Part shown: positions 9,412 through 18,144 of the stretch, in pieces
How the letters are laid out: every line of letters starts with the position of its first letter
Position numbering within the stretch: the stretch's first letter is position 1
DNA from: Methanosarcina sp.
GTDB taxonomy: Archaea > Halobacteriota > Methanosarcinia > Methanosarcinales > Methanosarcinaceae
Length of the DNA stretch: 64,000 bases
Reading direction: 5' to 3'
NCBI RefSeq assembly: GCF_028693135.1
Contig: NZ_JAQUVZ010000002.1
Coordinates: 124,001 to 188,000 of the forward strand
Notes under the pieces: generated by a model
Databases searched by the model: none
Seen by the model: only the letters and a program-made list of their open reading frames with translations
What the model was told of the DNA's origin: nothing
Program-made: the position numbers and the translations under genes

Positions 9412-10685
9412 AAACGATTGTAATCGGTGCAGGCCTTGGAGGGCTCTTAAGCGCTGCCAGGCTCTCGAAAGCAGGGCATGAGGTTGAAGTTTTCGAAAGG
9501 CTTCCTATTACAGGAGGCAGGTTTACAAATCTCAACTATAAAGGGTTCCAGCTCTCGAGCGGAGCTTTCCACATGCTGCCTCACGGACCTGGAGGCCCAC
9601 TTGCCCGGCTTCTCGGAGAGATCGGAGCTGAAGTGAGGATCGTACGGTCAGAACAGACCATTATACGCGTGCCTCTGATAAAAGGAAACCCCGATTATGC
9701 TAAAGGCTTCAAAGATATCCCTTTTATCGAATTTCCATCATTACTTTCGCATATGGACCGCCTTAAAATTGCTTTTTTGATCGTGAGCACAAGGAAAAAT
9801 CACCCTTCAGGGGTTACTCTTGAGGCCTGGATAAAAGCTCAGGTTAAGGACGAATGGCTGGTAAGGTTTGCCGACTCTTTCTGCGGCTGGGCGCTCAGCC
9901 TGAAAAGTGATGAAGTCCCGGTAGAAGAGGTTTTTGAGATAATTGAAAACATGTACCGGTTCGGAGGCACAGGCATCCCGATCGGAGGATGTAAAGGAGT
10001 TATTGACGCCCTTGAAGCCGTGATTCGGAAAAACGGGGGGAAAATATATACCGGAAAGGAAGTTTCAAAAATCCTGGTTGAAAATGGAAAAGCTGCAGGG
10101 GTAATTGTTGAAAGCGAGAAACATGAAGCTGACATTGTTATCAGCAATCTCGGGCATGCTGCAACTGCTTTGCTCTGCAGTGAAGCCCTCTCAGGAGAAG
10201 GGCATGCAGGTTACCTTAAAATGCTTGAGACCCTTCAGCCGTCTGCAGGCATAAAGATTTGCCTTGCTGCAGATGAGCCTCTGGTAGGGCACTCAGGAGT
10301 CCTGCTAACCCCCTATACCAGGCGCATAAATGGGGTCAACGAGGTAACTCAGGTTGACCCGAAACTGGCACCTCCGGGGAAGCATCTTACCATGTGCCAC
10401 CAGTATGTGTCCCCTGAGAACGTAAAGAACCTCGAATCTGAAATTGAGATGGGCCTTGCAGACCTCAAAGAGGTTTTTCCTGGAAAAAAATATGAAGTTC
10501 TTCTTATCCAGTCCTACCACGACGACTGGCCCGTAAACAGGGCAGCCTCAGGTATGGATCCTGGCAACGAGACCCCGATCCCAGGGCTCTACGTCGTAGG
10601 GGACGGAGCCAAGGGAAAAGGAGGCGTAGAAGTAGAAGGAGTAGCCCTCGGTGTGGCTGCAACCATGAAAAAAATCCTCGGCTAA
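9408..10685 (+). CDS. FAD-dependent oxidoreductase, phytoene desaturase/CrtI-like
   Basis: A 425-residue flavoprotein. The N-terminus has the dinucleotide-binding motif IGAGLGGLLSAARLSKAG followed by EVFERLPITGGRF, typical of amine oxidase/CrtI-type enzymes. The C-terminus has GLYVVGDGAKGKGGVEVEG, the second FAD contact. Longer in-frame extension upstream to 9276 reads through the ferredoxin in the wrong frame, so I place the start at 9408, overlapping the ferredoxin stop. The dedicated ferredoxin suggests a reduction reaction on an isoprenoid instead of a desaturation. The neighbours (fpo and F420 genes) suggest methanophenazine as a possible substrate; that is inference. A carotenoid role is less likely because no phytoene synthase is nearby. 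Confidence 0.85.
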   Translation: MKTIVIGAGLGGLLSAARLSKAGHEVEVFERLPITGGRFTNLNYKGFQLSSGAFHMLPHGPGGPLARLLGEIGAEVRIVRSEQTIIRVPLIKGNPDYAKGFKDIPFIEFPSLLSHMDRLKIAFLIVSTRKNHPSGVTLEAWIKAQVKDEWLVRFADSFCGWALSLKSDEVPVEEVFEIIENMYRFGGTGIPIGGCKGVIDALEAVIRKNGGKIYTGKEVSKILVENGKAAGVIVESEKHEADIVISNLGHAATALLCSEALSGEGHAGYLKMLETLQPSAGIKICLAADEPLVGHSGVLLTPYTRRINGVNEVTQVDPKLAPPGKHLTMCHQYVSPENVKNLESEIEMGLADLKEVFPGKKYEVLLIQSYHDDWPVNRAASGMDPGNETPIPGLYVVGDGAKGKGGVEVEGVALGVAATMKKILG

Positions 10686-10724
10686 ACCCGGGAGAAAAAA
10701 ACAAAACTCAGCAGGTGTTTTACC

Positions 10725-11726
10725 ATTCCACAGGAAAACCCTTCTTTCGTAACCTACTCGAAAAACGTCTTCATCCCGGTAACCAATATATGCAGGAACC
10801 ACTGCGGCTACTGCGGTTTCAAACGGGAGCCCGGACAACCCGGAGCCCGGCTAATGAAGCCCGAAGAAGTAGTTTATATCCTTGAAAAAGGAGCAAGGGC
10901 AGGGTGCACTGAAGCCCTCTTCACCTTTGGGGAGTATGCAGAAGAGGTACCGGAGTACAGGGAATGGCTTAAAGAGCTTGGATATTCTTCAACCCTGGAA
11001 TACCTTATTTTTCTATGTGAAACCGCAATCGACATAGGGATTCTCCCTCACACGAACGCGGGGATTATGACACGTTCCGAATTGAAAGTCCTCAAACCCT
11101 TAAACGCGAGCATGGGGCTGATGCTTGAGACCACAGCGATTCTGGAAGCCCATAAAGACTGCCCCGGCAAAGTTCCGGAACGCAGGCTTGAGACTATCCG
11201 GGAAGCCGGGAAACTTGAGATTCCCTATACAACCGGTATCCTTGTAGGGATCGGAGAGAGCCTGGAGGACAGGGGGGAGTCCCTTGAAGCCATTGCAGGC
11301 CTGCACAGGGAGTACGGGCACATTCAGGAAGTCATTATCCAGAACTTTTCCCCAAAAGCCGGGACCCCAATGGAAAAATTCCCTGAACCTTCAGTAGAAG
11401 AGATGATGGATACCGTAGCCCTTGCCAGGCAGGTCCTGCCGCATGATGTGGCAATACAGGTTGCTCCAAACCTCATTGATCCAAAAGCCTTGATAGTAAA
11501 AGGGGTAACGGACCTGGGAGGAATATCCCCCCTGACCATTGACTGGATCAACCCTGAAGCCGAATGGCCGGACGTAAAGGACCTGCAGGAAAAGCTCGGG
11601 GCAGTCCCGCTCAGAGAACGCCTTCCAATCTACCCGCAGTACGTGAAAAAAAGGTGGTACTCGGACAGGATAGGAGAGCTTATAGAGCAGCTCTCTGAAG
11701 GAGAAGGTTACAGGAAACTACCCTAA
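10725..11726 (+). CDS. cofG: 7,8-didemethyl-8-hydroxy-5-deazariboflavin synthase subunit CofG
   Basis: Radical SAM enzyme that, with CofH, makes the Fo chromophore of coenzyme F420. The cluster motif CRNHCGYCGF (CX3CX2C) lies before the first ATG of the frame (10854), so the gene must begin further upstream. The frame is open only back to the stop of the preceding gene at 10683-10685, and between there and the cysteines there is no ATG, GTG or TTG. AGGTG at 10713-10717 sits seven bases before an ATT at 10725, giving IPQENPSFVTYSKNVFIPVTN after the initiator and 333 residues. Function is secure; the start codon is unusual or the sequence has a local error. Confidence 0.9.
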   Translation: MPQENPSFVTYSKNVFIPVTNICRNHCGYCGFKREPGQPGARLMKPEEVVYILEKGARAGCTEALFTFGEYAEEVPEYREWLKELGYSSTLEYLIFLCETAIDIGILPHTNAGIMTRSELKVLKPLNASMGLMLETTAILEAHKDCPGKVPERRLETIREAGKLEIPYTTGILVGIGESLEDRGESLEAIAGLHREYGHIQEVIIQNFSPKAGTPMEKFPEPSVEEMMDTVALARQVLPHDVAIQVAPNLIDPKALIVKGVTDLGGISPLTIDWINPEAEWPDVKDLQEKLGAVPLRERLPIYPQYVKKRWYSDRIGELIEQLSEGEGYRKLP

Positions 11727-11752
11727 ACAGAGCACGCGAAGGAGTCTGAAAA

Positions 11753-12883
11753 ATGAACAGTAAAATTCCCAAAGACCTCATAGAACGCGCATACCAGGGG
11801 AAGAGTACAAAAGAAGATGCTCTCCTGCTCCTGGAGATACCCCCTTTCGAACTCTTCAAGTTTGCGGACGAACTCCGCTCTCTTGCCGTAGGGGACACAG
11901 TAACTTACGTCGTGAACAGGAACATAAATTTCACAAGCCGCTGTGTTGGTACCTGTGGATTTTGTGCATTTCGGACTAACAACGGCAAAGTCCTGAGCAT
12001 CGAAGAAATTATGGAAAAGGTAAGAGAGGCAGAAAAGGCCAATGCCACTGAAGTTTGCATCCAGGGAGGACTGCTTCCCGATGTGGGCCTGGAATTTTAC
12101 CAGGGGATTGTCGAAGCCATAAAAGCCGAATTTCCGGAAATGCATATTCACTCTTTTTCGCCAATGGAAGTCTACCATGCCGCCCACATCAGCGGAATTC
12201 CGGTAAGTGAAGCCTTAAGAAGGCTCAAAAGGAGCGGGCTTGACACCATGCCGGGGACTGCAGCCGAAATCCTCTCTGACAGGGTGAGAGAAATAATCTG
12301 CCCCTTAAAAATCAAGACTGGAGAATGGATAGAAGTTGTCAGGCAGGCGCATGCAGCGGGAATCCCAACCACTGCAACCATGATGTACGGACACGTTGAA
12401 ACTCCGGAGGAAAGGATAGATCACATGCTGATCATAAGGGATATCCAGAAAGAAACCGGAGGGATTACCGAATTTGTGCCCCTGCCTTTTATGCCCTACA
12501 ACAACCCTGTAGGGGAAAAAATGATCAAAGAAGGCAGATATGCCACTCCGGGTCTGGAAGACCTGAAAATCTATGCAATCTCACGCATCCTCTTCCACGG
12601 GCACGTGGACAATATCCAGGCAAGCTGGGTGAAACTCGGGAAAAAACTTGCCCAGTTTGCCCTCCACTGCGGAGTCAATGACCTTGGCGGAACCCTTATG
12701 GAAGAAAGCATCTCCAGATCGGCAGGAGCCTGTCACGGGGAAATGATCACGGCCGAAGAACTGGAATGGATGATTCACGGAGCCGGCAGGGTCCCTAAAG
12801 AGAGGACTACCCTGTACAGGGGAGCGAATGGGCTGGCTTCCGGAAACTCCCGAAGAATGTCCGGGTGCGGAGTTTCCGAATAA
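11753..12883 (+). CDS. cofH1: 5-amino-6-(D-ribitylamino)uracil-tyrosine transferase CofH, copy 1
   Basis: Radical SAM partner of CofG that joins a tyrosine-derived group to the ribityl pyrimidine in Fo synthesis. The 376-residue protein has CVGTCGFCAF (Cys64, Cys68, Cys71) and the CofH/MqnC-type segments VCIQGGLLPD, HSFSPMEV, and the C-terminal AQFALHCGVNDLGGT. It starts 26 bases after cofG. A second copy follows directly. Both copies keep all three cluster cysteines, so both may be active. Confidence 0.95.
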   Translation: MNSKIPKDLIERAYQGKSTKEDALLLLEIPPFELFKFADELRSLAVGDTVTYVVNRNINFTSRCVGTCGFCAFRTNNGKVLSIEEIMEKVREAEKANATEVCIQGGLLPDVGLEFYQGIVEAIKAEFPEMHIHSFSPMEVYHAAHISGIPVSEALRRLKRSGLDTMPGTAAEILSDRVREIICPLKIKTGEWIEVVRQAHAAGIPTTATMMYGHVETPEERIDHMLIIRDIQKETGGITEFVPLPFMPYNNPVGEKMIKEGRYATPGLEDLKIYAISRILFHGHVDNIQASWVKLGKKLAQFALHCGVNDLGGTLMEESISRSAGACHGEMITAEELEWMIHGAGRVPKERTTLYRGANGLASGNSRRMSGCGVSE

Positions 12884-12941
12884 ACCGAGCCAGTAAGGGA
12901 ATAGGCAAAAAAATGTGTGAAAATTAAAAGGAATGATTGGG

Positions 12942-14096
12942 ATGTACACGAAAAAACCGGCAATCTCCGACGCTGTCATTGAGAGAGCACATCAGGGAAA
13001 ATGCACTAAAGAAGACGCCATTCTCCTGCTTGATGGAAACCCGTTTGAGCTTTTTGAGCTTGCAAATGAACTTCGAGCCAATGCTGTAGGTGACATTGTA
13101 AGTTACGTTGTAAACAGGAATATCTACATCACAAACAAATGCATCGGAAACTGTGGGTTCTGCGCCTACAAAACCGATACCGGGTATATACTGAGTGTGG
13201 AAGAAATCCTGAAAAAAACAGAAGATGCAAGAGAAGCCGGAGCCGTGGAGGTCTGCGTCCAGGGAGGGTACACCCCGGAAGCTGATATGGAGTTCTACCT
13301 GGAAATTATAGAGTCCATAAAATCCAGTTTCCCCGATATCTGCATCCACGCCCTGTCCCCGATGGAAGTAAACTACGCAGCAGGAATTTCCGGCATGTCC
13401 GTAGAAGAAGCAATGCGCAAACTTAAAAAAAGCGGGCTTGATTCTCTTACCGGGACCTCGGCTGAAATTCTTTCCGACAGGGTAAGAAAAATTATCTGCC
13501 CTAGAAAAATCAATACACAGCAGTGGATCGATATAGTAACTGCGGCACACAGGGCAGGGATTTCTACCAATGCAACCATCATGTACGGACATGTGGAAAC
13601 TCTGGAAGAGCGCCTTGACCATGTCTTTACCATTCGCAAAATCCAGCAGGAAACCGGCGGGTTTTCGGAACTCATCCCAATGTCATTTTTGCCCTACAAC
13701 AACCCTGTAGGGGAAAAGATGCTCGCATCTGGAAAATTCTCAAGTACAGGGCTTGAAGACCTGCAATTGATTGCAATTTCTCGCGTGATCCTGCACACCC
13801 ATGTAAACAACATCCAGTCCACCTGGGTAAAGCTTGGGAAAAAACTTGCCCAATTTGCCCTGCAGTGCGGTGCAAACGACCTTGGAGGCACACTTATGGA
13901 AGACCAGATCTCAACAGCTTCAGGGGGCAACTATGGAGAATACGTATCTCCTGCGGAGTTTGAATGGATGATAAAAGGTGCCGGAAGAATCCCCATGCAG
14001 AGGGACACCCTGTACCGGAAGGCAGAACCCAGGTTTCCTGACCGGGAAGGCTCACTGCCGAATTGCAGAAGAACTCGAATAGGCAGCAAGGAATAA
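12942..14096 (+). CDS. cofH2: CofH paralogue, copy 2
   Basis: Second CofH, 384 residues, with intact CIGNCGFCAY (Cys67, Cys71, Cys74) and VCVQGGYTPE, HALSPMEV and AQFALQCGANDLGGT. It aligns with copy 1 along its length at clearly less than full identity, so the duplication is not recent. I prefer the ATG at 12942 over 12933 because AAGGA then has normal spacing. Two adjacent cofH genes are established in Methanosarcina. Whether they differ in substrate or work as a heteromer is not known to me. Confidence 0.93.
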   Translation: MYTKKPAISDAVIERAHQGKCTKEDAILLLDGNPFELFELANELRANAVGDIVSYVVNRNIYITNKCIGNCGFCAYKTDTGYILSVEEILKKTEDAREAGAVEVCVQGGYTPEADMEFYLEIIESIKSSFPDICIHALSPMEVNYAAGISGMSVEEAMRKLKKSGLDSLTGTSAEILSDRVRKIICPRKINTQQWIDIVTAAHRAGISTNATIMYGHVETLEERLDHVFTIRKIQQETGGFSELIPMSFLPYNNPVGEKMLASGKFSSTGLEDLQLIAISRVILHTHVNNIQSTWVKLGKKLAQFALQCGANDLGGTLMEDQISTASGGNYGEYVSPAEFEWMIKGAGRIPMQRDTLYRKAEPRFPDREGSLPNCRRTRIGSKE

Positions 14097-14150
14097 GGAA
14101 AAAAGAGTTTCAGGAAAAAAATAAAAAGAGTACTATTTTCAGGAGTCCAG

Positions 14151-14777
14151 ATGAGAGCCGTCATCCCCTACAAGAAAACCGGTGCAAAATCCCGATTATC
14201 CCCTGTCCTGAGCCTGGAAGAAAGGGAAGAGTTTGTAGAACTGATGTTAAACCAGGTAATCGAGTCCCTTGAGGAAGCCGGAATTGAAAAAATCGACATT
14301 CTCAGCCCTTCGGGCTACGGGCTTGAGGGCATGACAAAAGCGAGAGTTCTGCTGGACGAAAAAGACCTGAATGAAGCCCTTAACAGGTACCTCGAAGAGG
14401 CAGAAGAGCCTGTCCTGATTGTTATGGCTGACCTGCCTTTACTCTCCCCGGACCATATAAAAGGGATAACTTCAACTAAAAAGGATATATGCATCGTCCC
14501 CGGGAAAGGCGGGGGTACGAATGCCCTTTTTATAAAGAACCCTTCCAGCTACAGGGTAAGATATTACGGATCAAGTTTTCTAACCCACTGTTCGATTGCA
14601 ACAGATGCGGGACAGACTTTTGAAATCTATGACTCCTTCTTTGCAGGCACGGATATAGATGAACCCGAAGACCTGGTGGAACTTCTTATCCATGGGAAAG
14701 GAACTGCAAGAGATTACATTAAACAAAAATTCAGGCTGGGAGTCAGCAGAGGAAGGGTTGGACTGGTCCCTCTTTGA
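14151..14777 (+). CDS. cofC: 2-phospho-L-lactate guanylyltransferase CofC
   Basis: Activates 2-phospholactate (or the phosphoenolpyruvate-type substrate used by some organisms) with GTP in F420 assembly. The 208-residue protein has the nucleotidyltransferase start VIPYKKTGAKSRLSPVLS, the metal-binding MADLPLLSPDHI and the late PGKGGGTNALFI loop. It lies 54 bases after cofH2 and completes a cofG-cofH-cofH-cofC group, so the cluster covers both the chromophore and the side chain entry step. Confidence 0.93.
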   Translation: MRAVIPYKKTGAKSRLSPVLSLEEREEFVELMLNQVIESLEEAGIEKIDILSPSGYGLEGMTKARVLLDEKDLNEALNRYLEEAEEPVLIVMADLPLLSPDHIKGITSTKKDICIVPGKGGGTNALFIKNPSSYRVRYYGSSFLTHCSIATDAGQTFEIYDSFFAGTDIDEPEDLVELLIHGKGTARDYIKQKFRLGVSRGRVGLVPL

Positions 14778-14838
14778 AGCCCTGTAAGGTTAAATGGAAG
14801 GACAGGGAAAAGTTGTGCATCTGTCTCTAACTCCAGTT

Positions 14839-14926
14839 CTTCCTTGTTTTCTCTTTCATTCTTCCTTGTTTTCTCTTTCATTCTTCCTTGTTTTCTCTTT
14901 CATTCTTCCTTGTTTTCTCTTTCTTT
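14839..14926. repeat. Tandem repeat, 22-base unit, about four copies
   Basis: The pyrimidine-rich unit CTTCCTTGTTTTCTCTTTCATT is repeated nearly perfectly four times after cofC, with a decayed partial copy following to about 14950. An 84-codon frame over it simply reads the repeat and is not a gene. The T-rich plus strand could serve as a transcription terminator for the cof genes. From here to 15157 nothing else is seen apart from the TetR leader. Confidence 0.9.
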
Positions 14927-15157
14927 CGTCCTCGTTTTCTCATTCATTGTTCACCTCTTCGTTCGGAATTTGTGAAGGAATTTTTAGACATGACTGCGTA
15001 ATATCCAAAAATTATAAATATGTGGAGTATACATTTAGCTATGAATAAAAAACCGAATTATTCATTGAGATTTTCATTTTTGGTCCTTGAACAGATAAGC
15101 TCAAGTTTGTATAAAGTCTACAAAATTCGGAAAGAGCATTTCCAAAAGAGGTAAGCT

Positions 15158-15769
15158 GTGAGGTCTTTTACAGATGAAGAAAGAGAGGTCATAAAACGAA
15201 AAATAATTGACCGAGGAAAGGAGTGTTTTGCCAGATATGGGATTAAGAAAACCGGTATTGAGGACCTTACCGAGGATCTGGGAATTGCAAAGAGTTCTTT
15301 TTATTCCTTTTTTAACAGCAAAGAAGATCTCTTTCTGCAGATCTTTAAGGAAGAGAAGGAAGCTCTAAAGAACAGCATACTTGAAAATTCCTTCCTGAAG
15401 TATAGAACAGAACCCGATAAAGCTATCAAGGCTTATCTCAGGCATGTATTGAAGATAGTAGATAACAACCCGATCTGGAGAAAATTTGTCATTGAAAACG
15501 AGAGCCTTGAACTGACAATTTCCCGGTTCTCCGAGGAAGAAATAAAAAATATTCATGAAGATTCCGTGGCAATAATTCTGCCTTTTTTTGAAGAGTGGTC
15601 GAAAAAGGGGCTTCTTATCGATAAACCTGCTAAAATTCTTGCAGAAACTACCCAGGCTGTCATTTTCCTGATACACTTCAAAGACAAAATTGTAGATGAT
15701 GATTTTTCAGAGATTATGAATATCTTAATTGACATGCTGGCAAACAACATCGTAAAAAAAAAGATATGA
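15158..15769 (+). CDS. TetR/AcrR family transcriptional regulator
   Basis: A 203-residue regulator. The N-terminal helix-turn-helix is seen at residues about 27-53 (TGIEDLTEDLGIAKSSFYSF), preceded by the usual first helix; the remainder is an all-helical ligand domain with no close family I can name. The start is GTG at 15158 with AGAGGT five bases upstream. It precedes the ferredoxin-GGR operon by about 580 bases in the same orientation, and a large dyad lies at that operon's promoter. It may control lipid saturation, but this is inference. Confidence 0.88.
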   Translation: MRSFTDEEREVIKRKIIDRGKECFARYGIKKTGIEDLTEDLGIAKSSFYSFFNSKEDLFLQIFKEEKEALKNSILENSFLKYRTEPDKAIKAYLRHVLKIVDNNPIWRKFVIENESLELTISRFSEEEIKNIHEDSVAIILPFFEEWSKKGLLIDKPAKILAETTQAVIFLIHFKDKIVDDDFSEIMNILIDMLANNIVKKKI

Positions 15770-16239
15770 TATCCCAGGCAGGAGTTTGATGGGATAAAAG
15801 GCTCCGATTTAAAAGTAAATTAATAAAAATTTTTGTGAAAGGCCAAAAACCAAATGTGTGGATATTCTCTAAATAATTTTATACTAGAACGATCACATCA
15901 AATGGTACTTTCTGGAAAGAGTTCACATACTAAGAAGTGTACCATAAGCAATATAAGAAAAACACCTGAAAAAGGGCCTGTAATAAAATTCATACTGATT
16001 AAATAGGCATGGTAGCCAATAACTTTAAAGTAGATAAATACAATTATGTGGAAACTGATTAGAAAAATTATATTAAACGGATAAATCTGAATTTGAACAT
16101 TACCTTTCTCAAAAAGAAACTCAAATAATAAAATATAGACCTTAAGAGCCGAAAAAGATTCATTAACAGAATATAATTTCCGAAAACATTGTCATCAAAA
16201 AAGAGACGTGTCAGGAAATTATATAAAAGTCATTGGATT
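15770..16239. other. AT-rich intergenic region without a gene
   Basis: About 470 bases between the TetR gene and the dyad. It is strongly AT-rich and has no open frame with ribosome site or family resemblance. I see no convincing repeat or RNA in it. Confidence 0.6.
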
Positions 16240-16290
16240 AAATAATATGGCATTACATTGGCGAGCCTTTATATTCATGCCATATTATTT
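16240..16290 (+). promoter_or_regulatory. 14-bp perfect dyad surrounding a TATA-like box
   Basis: AAATAATATGGCAT (16240-16253) and its exact reverse complement ATGCCATATTATTT (16277-16290) are separated by 23 bases. Those bases contain CTTTATATTC, a TATA-like box. Transcription would start near 16295, leaving a leader of about 60 bases before the ferredoxin GTG. The geometry suits an operator that covers the promoter; a stem-loop in an upstream-initiated RNA is the alternative. Confidence 0.6.
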
Positions 16291-16352
16291 GCAAAAGACT
16301 ATCTCTGCTGGTTAAAGATCATGATTTACCTTTAAAACTGACAGGTGAGCTG

Positions 16353-16529
16353 GTGAGCATCAACATAAATAGATACAAATGTGGATACTGTGGTGCCTGT
16401 GTGGGAGTCTGCCCTAAGGGAGCACTCGAACTTGTGGAAACCTGGATTGAAGTAGATGAAAGTATGTGCATACAATGCGGGATATGTGATCGCATCTGCC
16501 CTGTGGGAGCAATTGAGGTAATGAAATGA
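16353..16529 (+). CDS. Ferredoxin, 2x[4Fe-4S], partner of geranylgeranyl reductase
   Basis: A 58-residue ferredoxin with [15 protein letters not shown] and [15 protein letters not shown]. It starts at GTG (16353) with AGGTG five bases upstream, and its TGA overlaps the GGR start by 4 bases. In Methanosarcina acetivorans a ferredoxin encoded beside GGR has been reported to be needed for full reduction of archaeal membrane lipid in a heterologous host; this gene has the same position and design. It is short enough to be missed by gene finders. Confidence 0.93.
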   Translation: MSININRYKCGYCGACVGVCPKGALELVETWIEVDESMCIQCGICDRICPVGAIEVMK

Positions 16530-17749
16530 AGGATATGTATGATGTTCTGGTGATAGGAGCAGGGCCCGGAGGTTCCATTGCAGCAAAAACAGCAGCTGAA
16601 AAGGGACTTGATGTGCTTTTAATTGAAAAGCGCCAGGAAATAGGGGATCCTGTACGCTGCGCCGAAGGTGTGAATAAAGAATATCTTAAAAAACACATTG
16701 AAATTGACAACAGCTGGATCTGCGCCGACCTTAAAGGTTCCCGTATTTTCTCCCCTAATGGCACGAAGATCGAAATGGCACAGGAAATCTCCGGTGGAGA
16801 GGTTGGGTATGTCCTTGAAAGAAAAATATTTGACCGCGCTCTCGCTGAACATGCTGCAAAAGCCGGAGCAGAGGTCAGGGTAAAGACAAGGGCAACAGGC
16901 CTGATCATTGAAGATGACTTTGTGAAGGGAGCCAGGCTAATGCACCTGGGAAAAGAGTATGAGGTACGGGCCAAAATAGTCATAGGTGCAGACGGAGTCG
17001 AGTCCAAGGTAGGCAGGTGGGCAGGGATAGATACCGCCCTGAAACCTGTAGATATTGAAACCTGCGCCCAGTACCTGATATCAGGCGTGGACATAGACCA
17101 GGAATACTGTGAATTTTATATAGGAAGTGAGCTAGCTCCTGGAGGCTACATCTGGATCTTCCCGAAGGGCGAAGGCAAAGCCAACGTAGGAGTCGGACTT
17201 CTCGGAAGCAAGACAGGAAAATTCAAGCCCAGACCTATCGATTACCTCAATAGATTTATGGAGAAAAACTTCCCCAACGCCAGTATCGTAGAAATGGTAT
17301 TCGGAGGAGTCCCGGTCTCGGGAAGCATTGAAAAAACCTCTACAAACGGGTTAATGCTTGTTGGAGATGCTGCACGTCAGTCCGACCCGATCACAGGTGG
17401 CGGGATCCTTAATGCGATGGATGCAGGAAAGCTTGCCGGAGAGGCTGCTTACGAAGCTATATCCGCAGAGGACGTATCTTTTGGAAAGCTTGAAGAAGTC
17501 TATGAAAAACGCTGGAGAGAAACCACAGGTTATGCCATAGACATGAGCCTCATAGTAAAGAACTGTTTTATCAACCTGGGGGACGAGGACCTGGACGCCC
17601 TTGCCTATTCCCTCAAGGAAGTAAAGTTTGAGAGAATGAGACTTTTTGACCTCCTGCAGGCACTCTTCAAAGCCAATAAAAAACTGCTCTGGGACCTTCG
17701 CATACTTTTCAAGGACGCAGCAAAAGAAGTGGTAAAGAACAGAACATAA
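16526..17749 (+). CDS. Digeranylgeranylglycerophospholipid reductase (GGR)
   Basis: FAD enzyme that saturates the C20 isoprenoid chains of archaeal lipids. The 407-residue protein has the FAD motif [19 protein letters not shown] at the N-terminus, [13 protein letters not shown] (with the conserved GGR cysteine), [18 protein letters not shown], and [19 protein letters not shown] for the second FAD contact. The 4-base overlap with the ferredoxin gene supports electron supply from it. ATG 16526 and ATG 16535 are both possible starts; the overlap favours the first. Confidence 0.95.
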   Translation: MKDMYDVLVIGAGPGGSIAAKTAAEKGLDVLLIEKRQEIGDPVRCAEGVNKEYLKKHIEIDNSWICADLKGSRIFSPNGTKIEMAQEISGGEVGYVLERKIFDRALAEHAAKAGAEVRVKTRATGLIIEDDFVKGARLMHLGKEYEVRAKIVIGADGVESKVGRWAGIDTALKPVDIETCAQYLISGVDIDQEYCEFYIGSELAPGGYIWIFPKGEGKANVGVGLLGSKTGKFKPRPIDYLNRFMEKNFPNASIVEMVFGGVPVSGSIEKTSTNGLMLVGDAARQSDPITGGGILNAMDAGKLAGEAAYEAISAEDVSFGKLEEVYEKRWRETTGYAIDMSLIVKNCFINLGDEDLDALAYSLKEVKFERMRLFDLLQALFKANKKLLWDLRILFKDAAKEVVKNRT

Positions 17750-17765
17750 TGCCTGAAAAACAGGT

Positions 17766-17791
17766 CTTTTTCTTTTTATTGTTCTTTTTTT
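17766..17791 (+). terminator. Poly-T tract after GGR
   Basis: Two runs rich in T, TTTTTCTTTTTATT and TTCTTTTTTT, begin 17 bases after the GGR stop. Archaeal RNA polymerase terminates on such T-runs without a hairpin. No experimental signal is visible. Confidence 0.45.
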
Positions 17792-17801
17792 AGACTTTTT
17801 G

Positions 17802-17904
17802 CCCGAGTTGCGATTCGGGATCTCAGGAAATCGGAGATTTTCTGGGAGTTGCACTGCAAGTGCAACAGCCCGCGGTCCTTTTCGCTGCGCTCAAGAGGAC
17901 TACT
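17802..17904 (-). repeat. Dispersed intergenic repeat, copy at 17.8 kb (reverse orientation)
   Basis: Bases 17871-17904 are the exact reverse complement of 60251-60284 (34 of 34). A second shared module lies at 17802-17819 (CCCGAGTTGCGATTCGGG) and resembles CCCGAGGCGCAATTCGGG at 60289. Between them, 17848-17866 form a perfect 8-bp hairpin, GTTGCACT-GCA-AGTGCAAC, that the 60-kb copy lacks. No gene covers it. Confidence 0.85.
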
Positions 17905-18144
17905 GAGAAATATTTATGACCAGTACAACCTCATTCACTTTATCGTGTCGTTTTTGTCACACTCGACGCAGGAGAGCGGTATTACGAAGGACAAAATAAC
18001 CGAAAATAAAAGCCATAAAGTAAAAGTGACATAAACAGAGCAAATACTAAAAAAGATAGAAAAACCGGTACTAATGAGAACAAAATAGAATTAAATGGAT
18101 ATTTAACTCATTCTTTTTCAAGTCTCTTTTTCACTTCTTTTTTT

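Noticed and set aside
14794-15048. 84-codon frame after cofC
   Set aside because: It translates the 22-base tandem repeat into repetitive Ser/Phe/Leu text.
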